From contig SAUG01000021.1 in NCBI GenBank assembly GCA_011316305.1, positions 62,001 through 126,000 of the forward strand: a stretch of DNA of 64,000 nucleotides. The letters run 5' to 3'. Numbering within the stretch: the stretch's first letter is position 1; each line of letters opens with the position of its first letter. The position numbers and the translations under genes were made by a program. This DNA comes from Rusavskia elegans (taxonomy: Eukaryota; Ascomycota; Lecanoromycetes; Teloschistales; Teloschistaceae). The notes beneath the pieces were generated by a model, which saw only the letters and a list, made by a program, of their open reading frames with translations, was not told the origin of the DNA and made no database searches. Shown piece after piece: positions 1 to 11,061 of this stretch.

Positions 1-635
1 CTTCATTACTCCGAATGCGCCATCGAAGACTGTGTTCCAAATGCCTAGCGACACCCCTCCCGCAACTTTCGCGGCACTGGCAGGATCCGTGTACTTGCAC
101 TTCTTCGGTGTACCTGTGCGCGCCCTGCGGTACGGGATTGAACGTCGCTGATACCAATTACCTACGCATCTGGACTTGGCGGACGAGGTATAGTACCTAC
201 CTGGGCGGCCTGGGTACCGGTATTGGAGAGGGCAACGAAGGGGTCAAGTGCTGGCGGGGTGAACAATGTATGGCGGCTCAGGAGGTGGAGGTCGAGATAG
301 ATTGCTCGGAGGAAGGCAGGGCGAGCGATCGCGAATCTTCGGAATCCGATAGCGAGAGGCATTGGCCGGAAGGTGAAGGGAAAGAGGAACGGGCGGGATA
401 CTGGCAACAAGAAATTGAGGGCATTGGAGGTGTGGTGAAGAAGAAGATTAGGAAGAGAGTGAGGGTGGGTAAAACGGTGAAGGAATGGGAAGACGAAAGA
501 GATGGAAAGGACGATGTGCTGGGTCGAGAATCAAGAGGGGAGGGGAGAAGCTGGTGCGGATGGTGTGGAAGGGTCGTTTGGGGAAAGAAGGATCGACAGA
601 TCTATGGAGAAGCGCACGGAGTCCCTCCATGTTAG
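1..635 (+). CDS. Conserved fungal Cys-rich protein, C-terminal part (5' truncated)
   Basis: The reading frame is open to the left edge of the window, so the first ATG at 15 is probably internal and only the C-terminal ~210 residues are seen. The first ~100 residues carry spaced cysteine pairs (CSKC, CTC, CAPC), then an RTRYSTYLGGLGTGIGEG stretch and an EVEVEIDC motif. I recognise this pattern as a domain conserved in filamentous ascomycetes and without a known function; the cysteines suggest metal binding (inference). The last ~100 residues are low-complexity, rich in Glu, Lys and Arg, and end in a WCGWC motif. No intron is needed in the visible part. Confidence 0.6.
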   Translation, partial: SLLRMRHRRLCSKCLATPLPQLSRHWQDPCTCTSSVYLCAPCGTGLNVADTNYLRIWTWRTRYSTYLGGLGTGIGEGNEGVKCWRGEQCMAAQEVEVEIDCSEEGRASDRESSESDSERHWPEGEGKEERAGYWQQEIEGIGGVVKKKIRKRVRVGKTVKEWEDERDGKDDVLGRESRGEGRSWCGWCGRVVWGKKDRQIYGEAHGVPPC

Positions 636-1056
636 CTAGATATATATTGTGCAAGCATCTGTGTGAATGAATAGGGACGAGAGAAGAATGACGGCCAAAA
701 ATGATTGACAGGTTCGGAACAATGTCCAAAACGCTCTCACTAAACCTCCAACATCCCAAACACCATGATGGCCTACCCGAGATGATCCTGCGTTCTCATT
801 CCATCCTAGTTCAATTTTGTTGACTCCTTTAGCCCCTGTTGTATGTACAGTATCTTGAACAAACCAAAAGGACTTCGAACCAGCCAGATTATATCTTTAG
901 AGAATAGAGACAGTGAAGTGGATGTACAAGCCAATGATACAGGCCAACGCATAGAAATCTAAAGAGTCGGAATGTTCGTTGAATAGAACTGCGGATGTGA
1001 GCGGTTTCGTGCAGAAGCCAGCCGCCGTCTGGCGCGTGATTATTGTGCAGTGCAGA
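636..1056. other. Intergenic, nothing recognised
   Basis: Space between two convergent genes, presumably holding both 3' untranslated regions. I see no gene, repeat or RNA here. Confidence 0.5.
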
Positions 1057-1808
1057 TCATGCAGGGTAGTCCCGCATTCGATCCAAGATGGTAGCAAGCG
1101 GCGGATCCTCCTGGAGCCAATAGCCAGCCTCAGAATCTGTTTGCCGAAATTCATTATATATTCGTGTATCCGTGACAGCGGCTAACTCCTTCGAAAGAGC
1201 TACATTAGTGACCGTTGGTACACAAGGGAAATCAGCACCTACGGTGTGAAGATCAGCGTTTGCTTGCTGCAACAGTACAGCCTGCTGCTGAAGTGGTTGC
1301 CCATTCTGAAGGATAGAGTTCCGCGCGTTTGCCCAGCGGACGGCGGCCACTGCACGCAGGTATATCTTCTTGGATTGGAATCTTCGGGCACTTGCGTCCA
1401 CGATGATCCTATCATCGGCCGTTAAGCTCGTATCAAAGGAAAAGGAAGGTGGATCTTTAAATACCTCTGCAGCTGACATTTCTCCGAGTCGCCCGAAATG
1501 CTTGACGCATCTGATAGCTCGACGGGATAGGGGGCGACTAAAAGAGCTTGGGCTTCTGCTCGACATTGCCGCAGAATTTCGTAACCTTCGTCGAAGTACT
1601 CGTCCGGCGAATGATTGGGGGAGCAATCGGCGATGCGGCGTTGAAGGGATTGGAATTCCGTCATGATCTCGGCGATGCGTAAGGCACGTGCTTCATTGAC
1701 TGCGAAGGAGGTAAGAAGAGGTTCCTCACGTATCAGCTCTCATGATGGACAGTACTCACAACCATCTTCCATTGCCCTGGTCTTGGTCGGTATCCTATGG
1801 TAACGCAT
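1057..1808 (-). CDS. Hypothetical protein, 211 aa, three exons
   Basis: Three exons join in frame: 1808-1760, 1699-1465 and 1408-1057. Intron 1 (60 nt) runs GTGAGT to CGCAG with a CTGAT branch point. Intron 2 (56 nt) runs GTATTT to GATAG with CTTAAC as branch point. Without these introns the frame is split over two overlapping ORFs; with them one 211-residue protein results, rich in Ala, Gln and Arg, with a helical N-terminal half (ALRIAEIMTEFQSLQRRI) and a Gln-rich stretch near residues 140-150. No signal peptide, membrane segment or known domain is visible. The correct phase at both junctions is the main support that it is real. Function unknown. Confidence 0.6.
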
Positions 1809-2771
1809 GGAGAGGGTTTTGGTCTGTCGTTCGCTTCAGGAATCTTCAGGAATCAACGTTCTTGCATTCTGACAGGTTGGCCGTCGGCGCCTATTTGAGT
1901 AAAGCATAGCACCGTAGACAGGTGGAAGCTGTCAGAGGATGCAAAGTTTGACAGTTCCCGTAAGCCGCGTATCCCATGCGCTGGGGGGGTCTCCCATTTG
2001 GCTGGCAGTCGAGGTATCGGATGCCCAAACCGTCAGTCGAAGGGATACAACAGCCAACCAGCGACCATGTGTGAGCGAAAAGGGCATCACGTAGAAGAGA
2101 CTTTGGTGTCGATGGCTTGAAGGGGCGAGTATAGTGCAGGCTCTTGCAGGGTCGGTGTCCGTGAAAGCTGGATTCATGATGAACAATGTCAAAGCAAGTG
2201 AGCAATTCGATCAAGGAGGAATGTAAGTGAGACCGCTTAAGGAAGTAAAGAACCTCAGCCAGCTGGAACAGACAGCCACGGAGAGGAGTGGTTTCAGACT
2301 AACTTGCGGCTCTAGTATGCAGTGTCGCATGCAAAGCTGAAATCGAACGTGGGAACTTACTCTCATTGGACAGCTCAGCCACGACTTGCCACGCGACCTA
2401 AACTTAGTTTCTTCGACGTCGCCGAGACCTCGTTGTGCATCGTAAAGATGCAATTGGCGACCGTAATTGGAACAATACGTCCATTAAGCGTCTGTTCTTT
2501 GTCATGTCGGTTCGTATCATTAATATGAGTCTTCTGAACTTGTAAGCCACGAGGAGGCTGTGAGACGGCGAACAACCTCTCCGGCCAACAATCTTTGCAG
2601 TATTTCTCAACTGCATGGATTCAGGCAAATGTATCGATTACTGTACCGGCCTATGACCGCATATGCGACTGGTATCTGTGAATGTTACGCCAAAGTCAAT
2701 ATCAAATATCTTTATGCTGGCCAGCCGACTTACAACTCCCACGCTCGATTGAAATGCTCCCCATCAGTGTA
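1809..2771. other. Intergenic, no convincing gene
   Basis: About 960 bp upstream of the orphan gene at 1057-1808 and downstream of the proteasome gene. Short ORFs occur on both strands, but none shows a domain, paired splice signals or protein-like composition. Confidence 0.4.
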
Positions 2772-3795
2772 TCAATCCTTTTCACTGATCGCCTGGAGCC
2801 GCTCATCAATCTCCTCCTCTGTCAGTGCCCTAAAGCTGGCATCTGACCCTTCCTTGTCTCCCAGCTTTGGCGCCCCAACGATACCGACCTCCAATTCGCC
2901 TTTCTTGAAATCCACACTAAGGACCGTGCTCAACGTTGATATGCCCAACTCTACGACGTCTTCCCATGTCCCTTCTGCACAATCCTTGTTCTTCAGCTTC
3001 TTTTCGAGATGGTTCAATGCCTCTTGTTGCTTTGGACCGGACGCCGTGGCCTTGTAGCCGACATAATACCCTGCTGGGTCGCATTTATAGAGTTGGGGTC
3101 CAAATTCGGAGTCGACAGATATCAGCGTTTGTGATACCCCCAGTGGTCGCATGGCGGCCTGTCCGTGTCAGCAAGTCAATTCCAATAACGGTGTATAAGC
3201 CCATGCTGTCATGCGATCAGGCTTGCTTACTCGTTGCGTGTAGACCTGGTTGATGTTTGCCAGTCGTTTTGCCAAAACATCACAGGGCATCTCGTATCCA
3301 TTCTTATACATGAATTCAGCCGCCTCACTTATCGCTCTGCTAGCCGATGCTCTTGCGTCTGCTATCGATCCGGTCATGACACATCCTACTGATGGCGAGA
3401 GCTTGAAGACGTGGGATACAGATGATGGATCAATGAGTTTGTCCTGCGCAGCAAATTTGTAAGCCAAGTTGGTCATGGCGGGTCGCTGAGCTTTGTCCTA
3501 CCGGTACTTTCTTCTGTGATATCACCACGGCGCAGGCCTTCCCTTTGACACCAACAGAAGTAATGTTGGCGGCTGCTATGGCTTTGAACGCATACTCTGG
3601 CAACAGGATGTGTAAGCAAAAGGTTCTCGCATTGTACAGCAACGTTCGGTGGGGCATAACCACTACTGACCGACTTGATAGAGTCTGCCTTGGTCCGAGA
3701 AGATAGTGATATGCCTGTCGTAACCTGCACTGCCTGCAACCCGATATACGTCAGCTTTAGTCGTCGTTTCAATGTTGACACTACTGACCGGACAT
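2772..3795 (-). CDS. SCL1: 20S proteasome subunit alpha-1
   Basis: Subunit of the alpha ring of the 20S proteasome (yeast Scl1, human PSMA6). It gates and shapes the core particle that degrades ubiquitylated proteins in nucleus and cytosol. Five exons: 3795-3789, 3733-3671, 3596-3502, 3443-3231, 3158-2772, giving 254 aa, the usual length. The first exon encodes only MSG. The alpha-subunit N-terminal signature follows ([20 protein letters not shown]), then the VISQKKVP segment, [20 protein letters not shown] and [17 protein letters not shown], all matching alpha-1. The C-terminus has the expected acidic tail after [10 protein letters not shown]. All four introns are phase-consistent. It is transcribed away from the PPR gene across a 270-bp shared upstream region. 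Confidence 0.95.
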
Positions 3796-4065
3796 ATTGA
3801 GGCGTATGCGAAGGACACAATTACCGGTAGAGGTTACAGAGGTTTGGAGACCGCTCTTTCGTGTATTGCAAGGCCGCTGTGGTAGACACGCGGTATCAAG
3901 CCGTGAACTTTTGTGCTTGGTTGGAGCGACGGGTTGCACGCTTCCCTCGGCTAGCTTCCGCCGGCGGCTGTAGCCGCACTAGCTTAGCGCCTTTCCCCGG
4001 CGCCCCTGTACGGAAATATCTCAACAGCTGAGGTGTATAACAAGATGCGCCGAGCATAGCTGCGC
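3796..4065. promoter_or_regulatory. Shared divergent promoter region, SCL1 / PPR gene
   Basis: 270 bp separate the start codons of two divergently transcribed genes, so both promoters must lie here or inside the genes. The part at 3930-4010 is GC-rich with repeated GCCG/CGGC steps. No specific factor site can be named by eye. Confidence 0.55.
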
Positions 4066-6183
4066 ATGTCAATTAATGGCCATGCCCATTTCAGGATTGT
4101 GTGGCTCAACAGGCTGTCTGGCTACCCAGTCATCAAGAATTCGTTACAATGGTCAATTATACGGGGCATCAATCCCCATCGCCATTCGTTCTCACCAATA
4201 GCATTGCAAAACACTATCCTTGCACGACGGGCGCAATACAGCACGGCGTCACTGGTACAGGAGCTTCAGTCCTTGAACAGATCCGGCATTGGTTTGTCTG
4301 ATGGCTCGGCATCATCGAGACTCTCGACCTCGGCGGGCCAACAGGAATCCACTGTTTCTGCAGTCGAGCCCGTCATCCGGCAGGTGAACACGACACGCAT
4401 TGGAAAGAGGAAAGATGCTAGGTCTCAAGCAGAGAAGTTGGCTGTCTATCAGAGAGGCAAAGCATTCCGGAACCAGATGCTGAAAGATCGAGGCTCATGG
4501 TCGTATGATTGGAGGATACCACTTCAAGACCTTGAGAGATGTTATGTCCCGGACGGTGGCCGAGACGCCGTGTCTTTATCTATTCCAGAAGCCTCTAGGA
4601 GAACAAAAGTTCCACATAACCTCCGTGCGGATCAAATCAAACCACCAACAATCTGGACCATATCAACTTTCTATACACATGTGGTTCAGCTTACTTCATC
4701 GAGCGTAGACCGTCTCGTTGCTCGGCAGATCTACCCGAAAGGCGAATCGCACACCGTTGCTGTGGCAGGGGCTCTGGCGAGTATTTTTGCAGATCCTTCA
4801 CTGAAGTACGTCGTTAGCGTCGACGCCGGCAATGTTGCCCTCAGATTTCTTTTCGACAACGGGAAATTTGCTCGTGGACAAGACCTTTTCGGACAACTGC
4901 AAGAACTTCAGAAGGATACTGACCCTTCTACCTACAACATCATGCTGGGAGCCGCAGCTGAACAAAAGAATCTTCATACTTTCACCTACATCCTCAAGAT
5001 GATGATTATCTACAGAGTCAGTCCAAGCACACAGACATGGCTCCATCTAGCTCGCGCCGTCCGTGAAGATGAGGTTCGAACAATCATCATCAATAGAATG
5101 GGCGAAAAGGGGTTGCTCAAGAACTCAGCAATAGTGAAGGAGGCTGTTGCCCTTCTAATGCCGCAATTGGTGGTCAAATACCTTGACTCTGGGAATAAAG
5201 CTCATGATTTGATTCACGCGCTGGACAGCCGCTATGGGCCCGCCTGGTGCTCTACACCAGCCGCAGAGTCAATGATTGACGGGGTCGGTGTCCGCCACAC
5301 AACTGAAGAAGCACTGATGACTCTCAAAAAGCTATGTAATCGAGGTTATCGCCCAACGCAAGGAATGCTGCTCCTGTTCCTACGACAGTGCTCCTGGAGC
5401 AAAGCACATGAGCTTGCCGTGCAACTGCTATTTCTCTTCCGCACGAAGTACACCATTAAACCTTCGATGCAGATCTATGACGTTTTGTTCCAGCAAGCCT
5501 GGAGAAGCCAACTATATAATTGCTGCCGAGTGCTCTGGATATATGCCTGTGTCCATGGTCACACCAGCTTCGACATGCAGCGACTGGTCAAAGGGAGTCT
5601 ATACGTTCAAAGGCGCACATCATCCTCTGAGCAGTCGAGATCCAGAGTTTGGGATGAGACCGCTGGGAAAGTCATTACTGGCCATGGTCGACAAAATAAC
5701 ATCACTGGATTTCGAGCACTGATGTCCTTGTGGAAACCTACCGAAACGAGCCGCGAGCTCAGAGATAGGTTTCTCCGGACAGTGCGATCGATATTCGATG
5801 ACGACCTTGCAGCTGTGGGCCACTATCAGATTCGAGAGCCTTTGGATGAGCTACTTCGCATGGCATTACGGATGGATCGGCAGTGGGCACGTGGCCGGGT
5901 ATTGAAAGACGTTCCCATAGACTGCAAATACAGTCAACTCATGCACGTCGAATTGATTCCCAACCCGAGTTCCAAGGTCGCAGACGACAACTGGCATATT
6001 GAGGCAAGTCGAATTGGCGAGGAAAGCACCGATTCTGTGGGTTGCTGTTGGATGAGCGAAGAAATGCGGTTCAGACATTGTATATGCCCGGAAAATATAA
6101 AGAAAGAGTCGGGCACATTCCCGAATATCGATACAAATAAGCAGGAAGTTACGGCGGAGGCAATTTTGTCCACCTGCGAATAG
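4066..6183 (+). CDS. Mitochondrial PPR-like protein
   Basis: Single-exon 705-aa protein. The first ~65 residues are rich in Arg, Ser and His, contain almost no acidic residues and end near RRAQYST, a typical mitochondrial presequence with a likely cleavage site. The middle (residues ~250-520) consists of helical hairpins of pentatricopeptide type, such as DPSTYNIMLGAAAEQKNLHT and KPSMQIYDVLFQQAW. PPR proteins of this kind bind mitochondrial RNAs and act in their processing, stability or translation. Which RNA is bound cannot be told, and fungal PPR proteins diverge too fast for a gene name. The C-terminal ~100 residues look unstructured. Confidence 0.75.
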   Translation: MSINGHAHFRIVWLNRLSGYPVIKNSLQWSIIRGINPHRHSFSPIALQNTILARRAQYSTASLVQELQSLNRSGIGLSDGSASSRLSTSAGQQESTVSAVEPVIRQVNTTRIGKRKDARSQAEKLAVYQRGKAFRNQMLKDRGSWSYDWRIPLQDLERCYVPDGGRDAVSLSIPEASRRTKVPHNLRADQIKPPTIWTISTFYTHVVQLTSSSVDRLVARQIYPKGESHTVAVAGALASIFADPSLKYVVSVDAGNVALRFLFDNGKFARGQDLFGQLQELQKDTDPSTYNIMLGAAAEQKNLHTFTYILKMMIIYRVSPSTQTWLHLARAVREDEVRTIIINRMGEKGLLKNSAIVKEAVALLMPQLVVKYLDSGNKAHDLIHALDSRYGPAWCSTPAAESMIDGVGVRHTTEEALMTLKKLCNRGYRPTQGMLLLFLRQCSWSKAHELAVQLLFLFRTKYTIKPSMQIYDVLFQQAWRSQLYNCCRVLWIYACVHGHTSFDMQRLVKGSLYVQRRTSSSEQSRSRVWDETAGKVITGHGRQNNITGFRALMSLWKPTETSRELRDRFLRTVRSIFDDDLAAVGHYQIREPLDELLRMALRMDRQWARGRVLKDVPIDCKYSQLMHVELIPNPSSKVADDNWHIEASRIGEESTDSVGCCWMSEEMRFRHCICPENIKKESGTFPNIDTNKQEVTAEAILSTCE

Positions 6184-7045
6184 TGTACGTAAGCTGAGAT
6201 ACCCCAATGATGTCGCGTCGCACCCTGGTCTGGCCCTGTTTTCAAGCTCGACACTGCTCCAGGTCAATTCGTACTGCTAAGCAGCGTTGAAGGATTCCAC
6301 AAGGGAACACAAGCAGATCTCAATAGCAATGAGAACTTGTATGTGGCTTGCTCGATGCCTTGTCCCTTCGTCTACTAGCGTGTTCCCTCGGCAGTCTATT
6401 GTTCCTCCTACCGTGATCCGTTGTGCCAACCGTAACCTTCATTCAAAAGCAGCAACTATACAGCGACATTCAAGAAATCGTTGAAACGGTATCCTTTCTC
6501 GAGGTACCGACTATCGTACGCCTCCGATTGACATAGCATGATGAGTCTGGCAGCGCAGAAAGAACACGCATTTTAACAGACCAAGGGAAAAGGGTGAAAC
6601 AAAACCTTGAATATGATTGTAGGAATTCCAATCGATCTATCCGTCCAAACTGTAATGACTCCGAGCCCCATTGTTACAATTTATGCAGTGAGTCCTGTTA
6701 TCCTATCTGCCTGAGCAAGTCTTTCTGCCGTTTCTGCTGTTGAACATATATCATGAACCACGCTGAAAAGGAAAATCTCCACCAGGCCAACAATAGTAAG
6801 ACAATGGTGAAAAAGGAAAAATGGAAAAAGGAATCCCCATTCACCCTCCGCTTCCAATGCCGCAAATACATTCCCAGAAACCATCACAGATCCCCATCTT
6901 CAAAGACAGAAAAAAGAGAAAGAAGAAAGAAGAAAACCAAAACCAAAACCAAAACCCACAAACCCGTTTCCCAAAAAAAGAGTCCAAAGCTAAACCAATC
7001 CCACAAACCCTTTCCCTCCTTTCCCCTTCCCCTCCTCCACAACAA
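6184..7045. other. Intergenic between convergent genes
   Basis: 860 bp holding the 3' ends of the PPR gene and the zinc-finger gene. A small plus-strand ORF at 6287-6484 has no support. The part at 6750-7040 is strongly strand-biased (A/C on plus) and contains an AAAACC tandem run; it is probably 3' UTR of the zinc-finger gene. Confidence 0.5.
6933..6957. repeat. AAAACC microsatellite
   Basis: Four successive AAAACC units (GGTTTT on the minus strand), inside the likely 3' UTR of the C2H2 gene. Confidence 0.8.
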
Positions 7046-7888
7046 CTAGTTCCTCGTCCCCCTAGCACTCTTCGGCAAATCAATCATATGCACCTTCCGC
7101 AAATGCTCATATAGATGGTCCTTCCTCGTAAACCCCTTCTCACCAACCCTCTTGCAAAAACTCCCCTCCCTGGCCCCCTGCGGGCAGTCGAGCTTTCCGA
7201 CGGAGTTGGGGAAATGCACTTTCATGTGGCGGTCGAGATCGTAGGTGCGGGCGAATTGGCGTGTGCAACCCGGGAAAACGCAGATAAATGGCGTGGGTTT
7301 CGAGGTGCTGGTTGAGGTGGGGGAGAGGGATCTGTTGGGGAAAGGCGAGGTAAGTATGATATATGGGAGAGGATGGAGGGGTCTTGAAAGGGGCGGGCAA
7401 GGGAAAGGAGATGTGAGGGAGGTGTGTGTTGGTGGTGATGGTGTAGGGATTAGACGTACCTTGATTGCTGGGCTGAAGTGTAGGTTGAGGAAGTTGGCTG
7501 TGCGGTGGGGTGGTATTGGCCGTGGCTAGGAGCGAGGTAGCCGACCTGGGAGGTGCTATAGCCATAGGTCTCGGTTGGCGAGTAGGCCGCTGGGGAGACG
7601 TTGTAGGAGGATGGGTAGGTGTTGGCTGAGTAGGTCGAGTCGCTCGAGCCACTGCTGTCTTGGGAGCCGGTCGGCATCATGGCAGTGCTCCTTGGGTACG
7701 AAGAGTAGGAGGGAGTGGACGTGGAATTATGCTGATAGCCCTGAGGATACGGACTGTACCCGGAGTACTGGTATTGGTACGCATTGGCATTGGCATTGGA
7801 ATACTGCAAAAATTCAAATGAGTCGGCTGTCCGGTGATCCATGACCAATTCTGTAGCTCACTGAGTAGGATCCGCTGTTGTGTGACAT
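7046..7888 (-). CDS. C2H2 zinc-finger transcription factor
   Basis: 218 aa from three exons: 7888-7862, 7803-7460, 7331-7046. Intron 1 (58 nt) is GTGAGC to TTGCAG; intron 2 (128 nt) is GTACGT to CAACAG; both keep frame. Residues ~10-125 are low-complexity, rich in Tyr, Ser, Gln and Pro, typical of a transactivation region. The C-terminal ~90 residues carry a classical finger (C-x4-C-x12-H-x3-H, around CVFPGCTRQFARTYDLDRHMK). A second, looser finger follows: two Cys eight residues apart, then DHLYEHLRKVH. It is presumably a nuclear DNA-binding regulator; its targets are unknown. An alternative start at 7848 gives a weaker protein that reads through intron 1. The upstream region is unusually long. 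Confidence 0.8.
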
Positions 7889-9929
7889 TGTGACCAAGGT
7901 ATATGAGTAGTAGAGGAATGCAAGTTGTTGGATTTCTATGAAGAATGGTAGTGGTGTGACTGGATAGATGATAGTGCTGTACAAGACGAATGAGTGCAAA
8001 GCGTTGGATGTATTCAGGAAGGTATTCGCGGACAACAAGATATATAGGGTTCTCTTGAGTCACAAAGTAACTTGGGAGACAGAATCTGCTGTACATTATA
8101 TGAAGGAGAAGTGGCGGCTCCCGAAGCCCCAACTGCGCTTCCGGTGTTGTCAAAGGTTGGCCTTTGCCTGACCGGAACATGATGAAGCTATACATTGTTG
8201 TCAAAGTCGTCAAGCTTGCAAGAAACACAGACACAAAAAGGCAAAGCCGGGCAGTGAAAGCCCTATGAGAACATCCTACATTGTAGGAATCGTGCATGGA
8301 GGTTAGCTTGGACAAGGCCGAAAATTTGACCCAGCATGGAATTCGCGTGCGCGAACAAGGATTAATCGACCCTCGCCTCATCCGAGAAATCATGCCGGCG
8401 AAACACAGATCAGGAGGAAGCGTGAGACAGGTTAACGACTGTCGCTAATTGGCAGCCTGCCCTACGGTACGGGCCGCAGTTCTGATTTTGAGGATGTTGC
8501 CTGCAGAATTGGCTTTCTAAGGAGGTCTGACACCGACATACATGCTGACATGCTGCTTGGCTCGTTCAAACAGCGCGGTATAGCTCTCCACCTCAGTCGG
8601 CTGATGTGAAATGCCATTGAGTGGATGGTTGGTGACCGTTTCGGCACACGGGCCTTGACATAAATGCCTACATCGAAGCCTTGGACACTTCACAGTGTAT
8701 GAGGTGGCATGCTGAGCCACATTGGAGGTATCGCTGCTGTAATTGGTACCAGTCTTGCTCATTGATCAGATGTGGATGCAATGGTATACATTAGGGCCTT
8801 CTCGATTGACCTCCGGTTACAACGGCCTGCTCCACTGGGAGATGTATTGGAAGCAGTATTCGTAGCTGCGCCACGATGGGCAGTCTGCTCCAGTATGTCG
8901 TTGATCTAAGCGCAGCCTTGCCATGATACCGCCTAACAATCATTAGTCACAAATTGTGCACGCAACATAGCATTTAGGAAGCAAACCGGTTCTCACAACT
9001 GCGCTAGTATTCCGGAGCTTTGCGACAAATCCTTACTGACTCTTTCTCGGCCGGCTGGATCCGCCGGCGAGGCGTGCAGATGGGGCGCTATGTCTTCGAT
9101 CTTTGACGGAGAACCCATCCATTACGAAATTGTAATCAGGAGAGGAGTATCAGCCCGCCGGCCAGACTAAACACTGCTGATAATGTCTGCGATGAAACCA
9201 CATGGTAGGGGTGACTTGTAAGCGGGCTCATAGGAGCGGCAGTGTCGTTGTGCTCAAATTGCTGCCTACGCCCGGTGAAAGTGCAAGGCCATGTTCTTGG
9301 GGAAGAGGGCTTTAAACGACTCTGGGCGCGATTGTGGGTGCTGCGCTGTCGTCGATTGATTTGATGCAGACAGTGAGGCTGGCGAGTTGTCAGCAATTAC
9401 TGAAAGAGGCTAGCGTCTTTGGCTGAATGCGCCTCGTTGCTTCATGCTTGGGCTCAATCCTGATTGCCAGTAGTAAGGCTGTCGAACCACAACCAGCTGG
9501 CTCCGGCTGCCCGCTGGTTGTGATGTTTCCATCTATGATGATGTAGAGCTTGTCACAAGGGAAGAAGAAATCCACTGGGTAGCGGCCAACTTTTGGGCTT
9601 CATCAAGCGCCCGAAACACAGCTGGAAGGAGGCACAGCCTCACGTCGTCAATCTTTCCAGAGGAGGAAAAGTATTCTCACCAATGATGTCCGCATAGTTA
9701 CCAATTTGGGAGACCACAGGTAGCCGTGTTGACACATTAGACACCATCAATCGATTCACATTACCAACGGTAAAGATTCCGAACATTTCAGACCACCAAG
9801 AAGAAAGAGACAACTCTAATTGCAGAGCGACAAGAAAGACAAAATGTTGGACAATCTAATAGGGATCTCGTTGTGTGCAATCTTTATTTCGGCAACCGCA
9901 CCAATATGTACTTGGAATGAAGACATTAA
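7889..9929. other. Long gene-poor upstream region of the C2H2 gene
   Basis: About 2 kb between the zinc-finger gene start and the 3' end of GET3. It holds only short ORFs without domains; the long antisense-looking frame at 7677-8393 overlaps coding exons and is taken as a shadow. Long upstream regions are common for fungal regulators, so this may be control sequence, but no sites can be named. One weak small ORF (8517-8762) is listed separately. Confidence 0.4.
8517..8762 (-). CDS. Possible small protein, 81 aa (weak)
   Basis: Uninterrupted ORF encoding 81 residues with CPRLRCRHLCQGPC near the centre and a helical stretch VESYTALFERAKQHVSMYV after it. The composition is protein-like and there are five cysteines, but no signal peptide, homologous family or splice support is visible. 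It may be a chance ORF or the remnant of a gene. Confidence 0.22.
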   Translation of the reverse strand: MSKTGTNYSSDTSNVAQHATSYTVKCPRLRCRHLCQGPCAETVTNHPLNGISHQPTEVESYTALFERAKQHVSMYVGVRPP

Positions 9930-11061
9930 TCATTCCGGTGGCTGATAAGGATGAACTAGCATCTCGCTGAAACTAGAGAGAGATCTTCGTGTCAGCAAAA
10001 CCTTGATAATCACTGAGTTGTGCGCACTTACCTCTCTAGCTTCTCTTTGCCTCTCACTTCTTCGACTAAAAGAGGCATCTTGACCACGTTGAATTCGTCA
10101 TATAGCTCTTCAATCTGCTCGAGGTATTTCTTTTGCATTTTTCGCCGTGCATTACATTGTTCGCAGTCATTGCTCTTTTTGGGGAACAGTAGTTGGTTGA
10201 CGACTATGGCGTGTGTATCGATCTCGTACGAAGTCAACTCTTGTATCATACGCTCCGTCTCATACAGTGACAAGAACTCCGGGATGCAGACACAGACGAA
10301 GGTGGTCATATCGGCGTTCTTGAACTGCGTATTGACCTCGCGGATGGTTTCCCGCAGAGACTCCATCTTGGCAAGTACCTCGTCTAGTTGCTGGCCTCCA
10401 GGTAATCCACCTCTTGCCCCAATGACAGAGTTTAGCATCGGTCCAAACTGTGTCGAAAGCTGCGACAGCTTCGCCAAGGCCTTTTCCATCACCGTCGGAA
10501 ATTGCAAAAACCGGAGGGTATGTCCGGTTGGAGCGGTGTCGAAGATGATCAGCTCATAAGAGAGCGATTTGACTTGTTTCAACACTTCGGCAAACGACAT
10601 GGCCTCATCGACTCCTGGTATCTGCGATGGAGGACTTCAGCATTGACCAGAAGGAGAGGTCCAGGACTCACGCTGAAAGCAAGGTCCTGCATCATACTTC
10701 CTATGCCACCCATTTCTTGCATGGCCTGCTCCGCACCTTCACCACCTTCTTTGAGCAAATCCTGTATACTACCGTTGGGGTCGATCTCCATAGCACTGAG
10801 GTTCGTGAAGCCATCGATAAGCCGGGCCTCCTTTCCGAATTTCTGGCTGAAGGCATCGCTAAGGTTGTGCGCTGGATCAGTAGAGATCAGGAGGACCGAC
10901 TTCCTCACTTTCGCCAGCTGGATAGCAAGGGAGCACGAGGTTGTAGTTTTGCCGACACCGCCTTTTCCACCGACGAAGATCCACCGAAGCGATTTCTGTG
11001 AGATAATTGATTGGAGTGAAGGTTCGAGGCTGTCCGAGTCTGCGTCGACGGTGGCTGACAT
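9930..11061 (-). CDS. GET3: GET3 / ASNA1 ATPase of tail-anchored protein insertion
   Basis: Cytosolic homodimeric ATPase that takes tail-anchored membrane proteins to the Get1/Get2 receptor of the ER. Three exons (11061-10672, 10621-10032, 9972-9930) give 340 aa, the family's usual size. Visible are the deviant Walker A ([11 protein letters not shown], residues ~32-42), the switch motif [29 protein letters not shown], and the zinc-binding CEQC that joins the dimer. The conserved tail [16 protein letters not shown] is split by the last intron (59 nt, GTAAGT to CTCTAG). The final exon adds only ~14 residues. All junctions keep frame. Confidence 0.95.

Noticed and set aside
865..950. Possible tRNA on the minus strand, suggested by GGTTCGAAGTCC
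   Set aside because: The base that should pair with G53 is T, the flanking stem does not pair, and no D-arm or anticodon arm can be placed.
7677..8393. Minus-strand ORF of 238 codons
   Set aside because: It overlaps exons 1-2 of the C2H2 gene in another frame and its intron; composition is not protein-like and the upstream part is the leader of that gene.
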